Below, piece by piece: positions 10,954 through 21,652 of a stretch of 64,000 bases of DNA. A program made the position numbers and the translations under genes. Position 1 is the stretch's first letter, and each line of letters starts with the position of its first letter. Source of the DNA: Thuidium tamariscinum (lineage: Eukaryota > Streptophyta > Bryopsida > Hypnales > Thuidiaceae); NCBI GenBank assembly GCA_947034885.2, contig OX344758.2:20053067-20117066 (forward strand), given 5' to 3'. The notes beneath the pieces were generated by a model. It saw only the letters and a program-made list of their open reading frames with translations, ran no database searches and was not told the DNA's origin.

Positions 10954-12652
10954 AGGTATGTTCCCACTTGTGCTTAAGTTACAAACTTGGTAGAAATTGT
11001 GTCAATGACTGTTGGACGACACTAGGACACCAGGGCTTCAACTTTGGGAGTGCTTCGGAATAGGCTTGGCTAGTCTAGGGACATGTAGGCTTCAATATAG
11101 ATGTGTTGGCCACTGAAGCGCAGACAGTTCATAAGGTGACTCTTTCCACGTGGAATGTGCCGATGTGCGTCGTCTTGACGGTAGGCCATCTGAATATCAT
11201 AGAGGTGGGGGTCCCGGAAGTGTGATTGCAGGCGAGGGCTGAAATCCTCCATTCGAACTGGGCTTCGCAAGGGCAGATTTATTAGGGGAAAATGGAAAAT
11301 GGAAGAATTTTTAATTTTTTTAAAATAATTTTTTTTACAAATCCTGAATTCATATTTGGAATCAGGGACCCAAAATTAGTGGGAGGTAGGTCTTTGAACA
11401 TACCTAGACATGGCCCCAAAATAGGGGGCTTTTTTAACTTTTGTCCCTATTGTTACTATGAAGAGTCTCGTTTGAATAGCGAATTTAGTGTCCTATGTTT
11501 GCTAATGACAATAATGACAGACAATAGGAAAGGGCTCTAAAATAGTATGGGCATTTTTCAAGTATCCAATAGGAGGCTATGAAATGGATATTTGATTGTG
11601 GGAAAATGGCCTCTTGATTATACCAAAGCATGATAAGATTTGTTTTATACTTCTTCAATTGATGGTTTAAGAACCACAATGGGTTTTTTCCTACCTAAAC
11701 GGATAGGTGTCTACTAATTTTATTCAAAATAAGAATTGGTAGTCCAACTACCTTCTTACAAATGTTAAAAAATCTCAAATAATGATCGATTCAAGCATTC
11801 ATTTCAATTTTAGAAAAGGATTGCATTTAGAAACCATCTCGACTACTTTTTACATGTTGCAATGCTAGTTTTTGAACAAAATGAGATTTTTTCTTAGAAC
11901 AAAGTATGTGTGGGTTTCCAAAGCCTACAAATTACAAATGTCAAATTTCGTTTGAAAATTCATAAATAATTCATAAATGCTTCAAAAATTATGAAATGAC
12001 TTGTGTTAGATTCCTTGTTTACTTTTCTTTCACTAAAAAGGAGCAAAAAATATTACCATCTATATAAATACAAGATAAAGGCAGACCAGCCCTTAAATGA
12101 GCGGTTATTGAGCCTCTTACCTTACCTTTTGTAACTTGGCCCAGTAGCATCATAAAGAGCTCAATCCGGATGGATTGGCCCTCTTGCTCAGCCTTACCAT
12201 GTTTTACCAAAGGTACAATAAAAACAAAAGCCCCCTAGTTTGGGCCATGATCACCCCTATTTTTTTCACGCCCTAACTAATTTGAGTTCTCTAATCGCAA
12301 ATAGGAATTCAAAATTTGCAAAAGAAAATTTGTGTGAAAAATAAAAAATTACAGCATTTTATCCAAGTGGCCGAACGAGGGGTCAGTTCTCCTTGCCTAA
12401 GAGCTTAGTCCACCCATTACACGTGGCATGTTGACTGATGAGCATTGTTGTCTTCTGAGTCCTACTTGGGATTACGTGGCTTTGGTTCAGCATTTTGTAA
12501 ATGGAACACATCTAGGACATGCCCAACCGCCTACTACAGTTCTATAGCAATCTTTCCATGTAGGCTCGGCTGACGACTACCACTACTGTTGGACATACCC
12601 ACGTCTCCTTCAACTCCTGTACACCTCCTTAAGCACAAGTAGGAACATACCT
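10954..12652. mobile_element. 1.7-kb element with 24-bp TIRs and long degenerate inverted arms
   Basis: 10955-10978 (ggtatgttcccacttgtgct then taag) is the reverse complement of 12628-12651 with one mismatch. Farther in, 11280-11440 is inverted relative to 12216-12356 (agccccctattttgggg, ggccatgtctagg), and ccacgtggaatg near 11146 pairs loosely with a block near 12430, so the arms extend ~450 bp. TA follows the right end (12653-12654). A 66-codon open frame on the minus strand (11070-11270) contains RGKSHLMNCLRFSGQHIYIE; I do not recognise it. A foreign MITE relic lies at about 11960-12210. Confidence 0.65.
11960..12210 (-). mobile_element. MITE relic nested in the 1.7-kb element (related to 57867-58411)
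   Basis: Reverse-strand match to ~57930-58110. It shares ttcataatttttgaagcatt, the phrase around ctaacacaag, and ggcagaccagcccttaaatg, which corresponds to the complement of the block at about 57960. The outer ends are not preserved. Its position between the arms of the 10954-12652 element shows layered insertion. Confidence 0.6.
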
Positions 12653-12878
12653 TAAGACTCTAAGTCTGTTGCGTCACCCTACTTTCTTGTTCAGCGGATT
12701 TACAAATCCAATGAAAACCACAGTGAAACTATTGCAGGTTATATATGATGATCTTGAAGCTAACTCTCATACCTCTCACTTATCCAAAACGACTATCAAT
12801 TCAATGCATTTTCCTCCCCGTAATAGCAAGGCAAAATTGCATCTTCAAACATTGTTGCTACTGAAGAACAAGCGGTAA

Positions 12879-13733
12879 GTGATGATGAGTGTGTCTTGAA
12901 ATTGCATCAGGGTTAAGAGCATTGGAAATGAAGGTTTGTGGATCACTTGGGCGATCAAGTAATTGTTGTATTGGTTGGAGTCCGCAGTGATCATGTGAGT
13001 AGCGCTCTGTAGAAGCTTCGGCCCTGTTGCAGTTGTCGACCCTAACATTTGTAGACTTTGATCATTGAATGGTGTTTTGAAATAAAATGATCTGCTTCCA
13101 CAAATAGGAATTCGGCTCACTTACTATAAATGCCAACGACAAAGTAATTGATTAACAATCCATCCGTTGATCAATCTCCATTTGCTACATGAATCAAGAC
13201 TTCAAACGATATCATGTGCGCATGACTTTGAATTGAATTGAAGGGAACTCCGTTTCTATCGTAGATTGAGTCTAAAGCTTACGAAAATGTAGCCGGTGAA
13301 GTTAAGAAACACTAAAAGAAAACCACGTTTTTTATGACAAGTCTTTAGACATGGTGAGATGTTTGAATTAACATCAAGCATGTCTACTTTGCATGTCTAG
13401 GAAAATCCATCAAGATTGATAAGCGAAAAACACAAGAAAATTTGGAAAAACATGCTCTCTTTTTAGAGCAACATTATAGAAAACATAGACAAAGAAGTTG
13501 TCAAAAGTGTGCCATTTGGCAGCCACATAAGCGCCACGTAAGCAAATAGTGCCACATGGGATTTTTGTTCACCTCACAAAAATTTTAATATTGTTTTCAG
13601 CAATGTCAATTGAGATGTTTCAAAAAATTTCAGCTTTGTTTTCAGCAACATCAACTTAGACACCTAGAAATTTTCTAAAACATCGATTGGTGCATCCCAC
13701 GTAGCAAGCAAGGTTGGTGCAAATTAATTAAAT
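12879..13733. other. Intergenic; no gene supported
   Basis: Moderate GC between 12880 and 13250 with a 91-codon minus-strand frame (12845-13120) of no recognisable family. After that AT-rich sequence with no structure that I can see. Confidence 0.4.
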
Positions 13734-13890
13734 AAAATTAATAATATTTCATTATTAATCAATTAATTATTTTATTATTAATTAATAATTATTTAGTTCA
13801 TTATTAATTAATTATTTAGTTCATTATTAGTTAATTAATTAATTAATTAGTTTATTATTAATTAATTGATTAATTATTAATTAATTAGTT
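13734..13890. repeat. AT-only low-complexity tract (TTAATTAA-type)
   Basis: About 155 bp built from ttaattaa, tattatta and tagtttattatt variants. It is a degenerate microsatellite with no coding content. Confidence 0.85.
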
Positions 13891-14118
13891 TATTATTTAC
13901 TTGTAAGAATGAAGATGAAAGAGGTCATATTTATATCTATGGTCCGCCTTTGTCGAGACAAAAGATATGGAATAACTGGAATGAACTCAATGTAGAAACT
14001 TAACCACTGTAAATCTCAGATGTTGTTATAGACATCGTTTCAAATGTTGTTTTAGATGTTGTTGCAAACATATGGGTGTTTTTTCAAACAATCTATTTTG
14101 AATACAGTTCATGTTTAA

Positions 14119-15036
14119 CCCTTTAAGGACCAACTGAAGTTCTCTTGTTTTGGCAACATAAAGATTTTAGGTAGCTCACTATAAATAGATTTTTTTTCCT
14201 TTGGAATTTTCAGGTTATATAAAAACAAGGTTTTTCCGTAATGCCTAGCACTTTTCAAAAACTTTGACTACATGGTTAAAAAATTCTTGTATGATATATA
14301 ACTTTTTTTAATCAAGCAATCTGGGCAAATAAACAAAAATCACTTTTTTCATAATAAAAAATTTGGAATTGTTTTTCCAAATTTATACACGCGAGGAAAT
14401 CTTTGAATCATTCCATTTTGATCAATGAGATGGAAGTTATGAGTTTCAGTTTTGGATAGTTATAGATTTCCTACTTTGAAATAAACTTTGAAGTTCTTTA
14501 CTTAACTCAAGTTTTCAATTTATCTTGGAAAAAATTTATTTCTTAGATTTAGATTGTTTATAAAAACAATAAAACTGTTGGAATTGATTTTTTAAAAATT
14601 CCATAACTAAATTCTTAACAATGTATTATTTTGAATCGTTCTCTTTTTCTTTTTCTTTACTATTTTTTTCCTATATGTTGTAGAATTCCAAATGATCTTA
14701 AAATTTTCAAGCATGTAGATAGCTTGCCTTTAAAAATGAATCCAAAAAAGCACCAACAACATGGAGAATTTTTCTTACAAATGTGACCTTGGAAAGTGTA
14801 GCTTTTTTGTTTTTTGGAGGGTCAAAAAAGAATTTTTATCAATTCAAATGCTAATATCTTGCAATCTACGTAGTGGAATATTTTGAATTTTTTCCCCTAC
14901 ATCTTCTCAAATCAATACACAACAAGATTGTATGGTTACATGTTTCTAAAAAAAAAATTCCTAAATTTTGGCATTTGTGTTGAGAATGACAGTTTAGAGA
15001 GGTTTTGGTAAAAACATAGTCAAAAAACTTTAGGGG
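14119..15036 (-). mobile_element. TTAA-flanked ~0.92-kb non-autonomous element, copy 1 (piggyBac-type?)
   Basis: TTAA at 14115-14118 and 15037-15040 flank ends ccctttaaggaccaa and ctttagggg, giving the CCC...GGG and TTAA arrangement typical of the piggyBac superfamily. The 918-bp body aligns in inverse orientation with the 923-bp element at 26165-27087 (atgtaaccata, gattgcaagatattagcatt on the minus strand) and with 45690-46631. It has no coding frame of note. Assignment to piggyBac rests on ends and target site only. Confidence 0.6.
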
Positions 15037-15054
15037 TTAATATATCCCATATGA

Positions 15055-16128
15055 GTTATTGTACAATGGGATCCCAATCTAAATGGTGTTTTGGGATTCG
15101 GAGTAAAAACAATTTCAGCTTTGTCAACTTTGATAGCCTCCCGAGACCTCAAAAATTGATATTTTCCTATGAATTTTTTTTTACAACATCATTTGTAAGT
15201 GAATAACATGCATGTCAAACTTCAATGCAAAAAGATTTAAAAAAAGAAATATACTCAAAATTTACCAACATGTGTAGTGGTGAGAAACATTTCACTATTT
15301 TCAACTTTGACACCCTCCCAAGGATTGAGATAAATTGTTTTTTTTAGCCATGAAATTTTTGGCATGAAATAAACTCTATGTTTCTAATGTGCATGAAAAT
15401 TTCAAGGTCAAAAGATTAATTTTAAAAAAGATATTTGAAATCTCCCAACATGCGTAGTTTTGAGAAAATTTTAACAAATGCCAACTTTGACACCCTCCCA
15501 AGGGCTGAAAAATTGGTTTCTTTACCATGAATTTTTATTTTGTGAAGTCAGCTCTATGTTGATAATATGTGTTCTAAATTTCAAGTTCAAAAGACTTATC
15601 CACTAAAAAACATGCCCAAAATCTTCCAACATGTGTAGTTGTAAGGATGAGTTTTTGAGTCTTTAGTATAGAGTCATTTTGTGGGTCAAAGTTTGGCATA
15701 GATGTAAAAACTCATACTCACAACTACATATGTTGGAAGATTTTGAATATCTTTTTTTAAACTAATCTTTTGACCTTGAAATTTTCCATACATATAAAAA
15801 ACATAGAGTTTATTTCATACCAAAAATTTCATGGCAAAAGGAACAAACTCAATCCTTGGGCGGGTGTCAACTGTCAAAGTTAAAAGTAGTGAAATGTTTT
15901 TCACCACTATACATGTTGGTAGATTTTGAATATCTTTTTTTGTGTAATTTTTTCTGGCATTAAAATTTGGCATGCATGTTATTCACTTACAAATGATGTT
16001 GTAAGAAAAATTCATAGGAAAATATCAATTTTTGAGGTCTCAGAAGGCTATTAAAGTTGACAGAGTTGAAATTGTTTTCACTGTGGATCCCAAAACAACA
16101 TTTAGATTGGGACCCCACTATACTTCCT
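15055..16128. repeat. Long inverted repeat made of ~180-bp tandem units
   Basis: The left half holds three direct units, anchored by caactttga.a.cctccc at 15124, 15301 and 15481 (spacing 177 and 180). The right half is the reverse complement of two or more units (anchors near 15868 and 16050). The halves meet around 15655-15708 with a ~50-nt spacer: accaacatgtgtagttgta... on the left, ...caactacatatgttgg on the right. The outer edges pair as gggatcccaatctaaatg against catttagattgggacccc. A transcript could form a hairpin of some 400 bp. Confidence 0.8.
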
Positions 16129-16738
16129 ACCATCCACTAGTATATAGACTTGTTCCTTTCATTCACATTATACATCCATTGATTTTTTTTTCTTAAAAGT
16201 AACCACAAGGCTTCTTTTCTTCTATATTTTTACATTTGGTCAAGGTTTTACCTAAATCCATAGTAACTTTTGTAAACTTAGTTGGAATTAAATTAAAACC
16301 CCTTGCAAATGTGGCAATTCCATGTTTTCTTGGACGTTGTACAAAATGTAATTATATATTTTTTTATGTCTCTTACAACATCACTATCAAAAAGAACATT
16401 ACCTTGTTTTGCCTATAGCATCCACATGTTTTTTACAACATGCAATTGAATTGTGTCTTCCATGGCTACAACACCATCTTCTTGCTTATGTTCTAAAAAA
16501 CATTCTTGTTTTCTACAAACGTCCAAAAAATCAGGGGCTTCTTCTTGTGAAACCTTGTGGCACACTTCACCCCTTTGAGAATCGCCTTGCCCTTCAATTC
16601 GCAGTAGGGTCCAGAAGCATGGGTCTGAAAGAAACTCACAAGAGCTCAACTGCAAGTTGAAATTTAACATCATTCAAGGCATCCTTCAGGAACAATATGT
16701 CAACATTTTGCGAGAATAAATGCTGACATACAAAAATA
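16129..16738. other. Intergenic, no gene identified
   Basis: Contains an 86-codon minus-strand frame (16413-16673) with KQEDGVVAMEDTIQLHVV; I cannot assign it. It ends at the TTAA where the piggyBac element is inserted. Confidence 0.4.
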
Positions 16739-16742
16739 TTAA

Positions 16743-19700
16743 CCCAGTAACGCGGCTGGCACCATTTTTTGGCGTTTGGATGAATAAATTGGATTCTGGT
16801 AGCCACGTAGAGCAAAGATTGCACTTATTTTTAAGGAAAGGTGAAAGAGAGGTGGGTCCTGGACACGTTAGTATTATCAGAGCTGCCGTGCAGTTGCCTT
16901 TAGATTTATGGTATTGATTGCTGTAAGGAAACCGGGAGGTGGAGGATGTACGTCTCGGGTAGTGTATGTGACCGACTTCACTGTAAGGGCATGTTTCCAA
17001 AAAAATTTCAAGCTGACCGAATTTTTTTTTCCTCCAACAAAGCGGGTCGAATATGCCGGCCTAAAGGAAGCTGTTCAAAAAAGTGGGCACGGAAGGTGAT
17101 CAGGAGATCGACGATGAAGGTGAAGCCTGGATCAGGCGGCTGATCAACAATGACCAGTACAAGGAAAACCAACAGGGGAAGCTACGAAGTGGGCTGACTG
17201 CCGCTAAGAAGGCCGCAGTAAAGAAACAAGTACTGTTGGCGGCGTGGACTTGCCGTATCGATTAGAAGAAGTGCGAGGAATTGAATTGGAATGTCCAGTC
17301 CGAGCAATCTGCAAACGGTATTTGCTATCGATCGACATTGTCTTCTCCACAGATTCGCAATGGGGAAGAAACCAAGAAAAAGTACGAGGAAGCTATGGAG
17401 TGATTTGCCTACACCAAAGCCACATCCGTCGTGGTGCGCTCTCGAAGCTATTGAGATTGCTTCACATTTGCTAACTAGGCATTATGCTAGGCAATGGCAG
17501 GTGGAATACATGATGTCTATGCTTGATGAGGACTACCTCATGAGCCTGCCAAAGCTTCCGCAAGACAAATCCGAACCGTTTCACTTCGACAAAAGTCCAG
17601 AACGCCTTCAATGGCTGTGGTGCTCATGGGGAGCTGCGATCATGGGATGGGCGAAGGTGGGGCCTCGAGGTCATGCTAAGGGGTTCTCAGAGCAAGTGTA
17701 CATCGCATTGACTGATCATGTGTTTCCCTTCTCCAAAATTGAACCAACCTTGCGTCATGCGGTTGAGGATGGAAGCGCGATCGCGGACGCGCAAGACGGA
17801 CCCTCTGCGCACATGTGGGAAGCAGGTACTTCCGCTTTCACGTGTCGAACTAATCGAGAAGCCACCTGCTTCGAACGAAGCGGAGGTGTAGGAAGCGGAT
17901 GGGGTGAAGAGAATCGTCGGAGGTGCCACGGTGGAGGTCCCACAACTGATGAACTGGAGGTCCACACGGATGGCTGCAGCGGACAAGGTCACGAGAATTG
18001 CCGAAGTTGCAACAACGGAGATCGTGTGGGACGGTAGTTGCAGATCCCAGCCAAAACAGGTCGACAACCTCGTCGATCATCGGTCGGCCGCGTGCGCAGG
18101 TGGGCTCAACGAGTTTCAGCTGCAGCGGACGGCGCTCGCGTCCTTGTCAGCCTCCGAGAGAGTGTCGACTCCGGCGCCAGCGATTGATCAGGTCAGTCCT
18201 CAGAATCCAGAATGTGCAAGTCATGAATTCAGCAGCGTCAATGGTCAGGAAGTCGTGCAAGTACATCGCAGACTACATCAAGAACGTGACGATAATTGCG
18301 AAGATGATGAACATGCTTTAGAAGATGCAGTTATAGTAGGACAGAGAGTGGATTCAGTCACAAAACACTTGTACTTGCGCTTGCAATATGGGAATGGCGA
18401 CATTGAGGAACTGTACTCCGGCGTTGTCCACCGCTCTACCGGTAGACGTAGTCATGAGCGCCATCAAATCAGCATGGAAGAGTCGGTGGATGCAACGACT
18501 TGCCCTCAAACTGTGGCATCGGCCGTGGAAGCGGAGATTGCTGGGAATGAAGCGCGGGATGGTCACCCATCATCTGGAAACGATTTCTTCGAGGACAGCG
18601 AGGTTGATGACAATAGCTCTGGGGACTCTAGCTCTCGACAGGAAGCCTCAACGGATTCCGAACGAAGCACTGACTCTGACCGCACACTATCCGAAAGTGA
18701 GTACCAAGCTCGAGGGAGACCAAAAGGCTGCAAGCGGACACGGACCTCTAAACAAACGGACAACACACAAGTGAGAGAGCGCGCTGTGGGTATGAGGAAG
18801 GGCAAAGGAGAGAGCCAGATGCCATCCACAGCCATGGAACGAGGCCTCTGTGAAGACGAGCAGGCAGGTGGAGAATTGAAGACCCACCGTCTTAGCCATT
18901 CCCGCCCGAGGAGAAGTCGAATTCAAAAAGGCGCGGGATCTATTCCACTGACAAGTAAAGATCGTGCAACCAACGGCCAAGATGTCAGCCACGTTCCATG
19001 CAATGCTCAGTCTGGCAGCCATGATGGCGACTCCTCGGACTCTTGGTTCAGAGAATCAGATCTACCAAAGAAAGGGAGACGGAATACGAAGACGGGGAAG
19101 TCGACGACACGCGGGCAGAGGCTGTCCCAAAAGCGGAAAGGGAAGGGCCCCGCCGATGACCTGCTGTTGATGCGATTCCATCCTGATGCATGGATGCCGG
19201 ACATGCCTCACTACAAGGATCCGCCTCTTCTATTCACGGGCGCCATTCCAAGCTGTACGTACCCGTTCGGGCGGCTCCCATCAATTCTCGGAGTCTTCCA
19301 GAGATTCTGGTCTGTACGCACGCAGAAACTCATTGTGCAGCAATCCAATCTATATGCGTCCGAGGTTCTCGACAAATCGGGACGAACGCAGGGTGGCTTG
19401 GATTGGGTCCCGCTGACCCTCGGTGAATTCAGAGTGTATTTAGCAACATGCATGTACATGGGTATCAAGAAGGTTCCAAACAGACGTCTATACTGGTCTA
19501 GAGACGAGGCTCTCTTTCACTGTAGCGTCATCTCGGGCCTTCTCACTCAGGATCGTTTTGAAGCGATCAACAGGTGCCTTCATGTCATGACTGCACCATT
19601 GGAAGTGCAGGACCGCCTCAGTCCCTCATACGACAAACTTCACAAAATTAGGTGGTTGGTTGACAGAGTCTGCACACGATTTCAAGAGTTCTGGACCCCA

Positions 19701-21648
19701 AATCAGCAGCTAACTGTCAACGAAAGTATGGTCATGTACAAAAGACAATGCTCTCCTATACGACAGTACTTACCCAAGAAACCTGTCCGCTTTGGTTTGA
19801 AAGTGTGGGTGGCAGCGGACGCACTGTCTAAGTACGTGTGGAATTTTCAGATTTACTGTGGACGCTGGGCAACCCTCACGATGAGCACTCAGATTCAGCT
19901 GACAGTAGTACAGACAATGAGGTCGACACCATTTTTCCCAAACGTAGCAGCAAGGGAGAGGGCTTGCAAGGACGTCATGTAGTCAAGTAGTTGCTGCGAG
20001 ACTTGGGTGGGAAGGGGCACATCGTGACTACAGATAACTTCTTTTCTTCCATTCCTCTATTCCTTGATTTATTCGCTCAGGGCATCATGGCCACCAGGAC
20101 GTTGCGTGCGAATAGGAAGTACGTGCCGCGTTCAATTTACTCAAAGGCTGCTACGAAAGCAAAGTCCTTCGGTTGGATCAATTATCACATGCATGTGGAG
20201 GGGCAAATCTGCTGCTGCGTTTGGAAAGACCGTAATGCGGTGGTTCTACTTTCAACACATGTTGAAGCTGTGGGTGCTACAAAGCAGAAGCTCTTTGTCT
20301 ACAGGAAAATCAATGGAAAGAAGAAGAAGGTGAAGATGGGTCCAATGCATCTGCAGTACACATAAAACATGCGTGGAGTTGACACAGCGGATCAACTACG
20401 TGGACAGTACTCCACTTTGAGTCGCAGCCACAAATGGTGGCATCGATTGTTTTTCTACCTGCTTGACACTACTATATCCAATGCTTGGATTGTGCACAGT
20501 GATCTCAGCTTCAGATTCATGGAGGAACCGCTAACCCACTTATCATTTCAAATGCAGTTAGCGTCAGCGCTTGTGGCGAAGTGGCTTGGGCGAACTCATG
20601 GGTACTCCACAGTATCGCCAAATACTGCTGCAGCTCATGGCACGAAGAGCATGGGGACTAAAAGGGGCAATTGCATAATCTGCGGCCACCGCACGAATCA
20701 ATTCTGCCCCGCTTGTGGCGGCCACATTTGTCGCGGATCTTGCTACTGGGACAGTCATTTTTGACATGTATAGAGTTCTTATCTATTGTTAGTCATTTCA
20801 GGATTCCGGAGAAGATGCGGAAGTATGACTTCGTCGCTGCCACTCTTCGCCACGACTGTTCTTTCGCCTACTGCGACGGTTGGCACGACACCCGCTGCTG
20901 CATGGCGGAGAGCCCCACGGAGAGCCGACATTTTTTTCGTGTCTGTGGCGACGAGATCATGGGGACGGGTAGGCTCTTCTGGGCAGGCAAAGGAACGTTG
21001 GCATACGGCAGCACTGCCCGCAGAGCATCGAAGGCCACATCGTATGTTGCCCGTACTGCCCCGCATGAGAATGGCCTAATTTGTTGCTCTCGAGTGCAGG
21101 ACACCTAATTTGGCCGCTTCATGATCTTCACCATCTTCAGCTCAAGGCTTATGGCTTCCATGGACAGCTCCATTCGGATATACTTGTTCTGAAAGACACT
21201 GCAAGCACTGTTCACAAACTTTTTGCTGCACCACTGTTTGTTTTTTTCACTACTAACTAGGCCCATAGCAAGCGCTCCTGTGGACTGAGTGTTGTAAATT
21301 TCTATAATTTGACGCAGTACTCCTACACTCCAGGACTCGGGCTCCCACACTGCTGCGAAATTTCTACCGTGAACACCTTTCCCTCTGAATTGCAGCAATT
21401 TTTAATGGCCGTATGTCCCCCTGCCCGAACCAACCACCCGCTCAATTACCATTGCAGATGCTTCAATTTGGCAGCAGGTGCTTGAAATTGTACCTCCGCT
21501 GACAACCCACCTACCCCTCCTTCGATTTCGCACCTCCCCGCCTCTGCGATTCCTCTTCCCCTTTTGGCTCGATCGATTTTGTCTCCTGCCACGGTAATGG
21601 GCACATCTCCCTCCTCCCGCCCTCGGCCACAGGCCCGTCCTTACTAGG
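16743..21648 (+). mobile_element. piggyBac superfamily transposon, full length, inactive
   Basis: The 4.9-kb element is flanked by TTAA at 16739-16742 and 21649-21652, the invariant piggyBac target site. Its ends are cccagtaacg and cttactagg; read inward these are CCCAGTAA and CCTAGTAA, so 7 of 8 terminal bases pair, with weaker similarity further in. Inside is a transposase with the DDE_Tnp_1_7 fold signatures (separate entry). GC content is visibly higher than in both flanks and changes sharply at the TTAA sites. The right 0.9 kb, beyond the transposase, is non-coding as far as I can tell. Several disabling changes show that this copy is not autonomous. Confidence 0.85.
17360..20764 (+). 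pseudogene. piggyBac transposase, multiply disrupted, first catalytic Asp replaced
   Basis: Encodes a PGBD-type transposase. From ATG 17360 (MGKKPRKST) an N-terminal region runs to ~17860, where a frame change and TAG (17889-17891) intervene. The main frame runs ~17892-19860 with an acidic, Ser-rich linker and the domain start near 19165 (RFHPDAWMPDMPHYKD). Motif 1 reads LTVNESMVMYKR, with Asn (AAC, 19719-19721) where piggyBac enzymes have catalytic Asp. After IYCG (~19860) the frame shifts; TAG at 19988-19990 and TAA at 20363-20365 follow. Motif 2 (VTTDNFFSSIPL, Asp at 20033) and motif 3 (RGVDTADQL, Asp at 20381) are intact. The C-terminus has the Cys/His-rich domain CIICGHRTNQFCPACG then HICRGSC, ending at 20764. 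At least two frameshifts and three stops make it a pseudogene, unless some gaps are introns. Confidence 0.85.
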
Positions 21649-21652
21649 TTAA

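Larger units (their letters stand above)
10757..12878 (+). repeat. Diverged ~125-bp direct duplication flanking the 1.7-kb TIR element
   Basis: 10757-10880 and 12752-12876 align along their length. Translated in one frame they keep LE.NSH.S, SKA..HL.T and LKNK, suggesting that a short coding exon was duplicated. The right copy is open from an ATG at 12711 and ends at a good splice donor (gtaagtga at 12876-12883); the left copy has a stop and has lost the donor. I do not recognise the peptide. A decayed gene pair or an unclassified transposon are both possible. Confidence 0.4.

Noticed and set aside
18563..19468. Several minus-strand frames of 65-111 codons opposite the piggyBac transposase
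   Set aside because: They are antisense shadows of a GC-rich coding region.
20671..21108. 145-codon plus-strand frame overlapping and following the transposase C-terminus
   Set aside because: It reads the Cys-rich domain in the wrong frame and has no motif of its own further on. A cargo gene cannot be excluded but is not supported.
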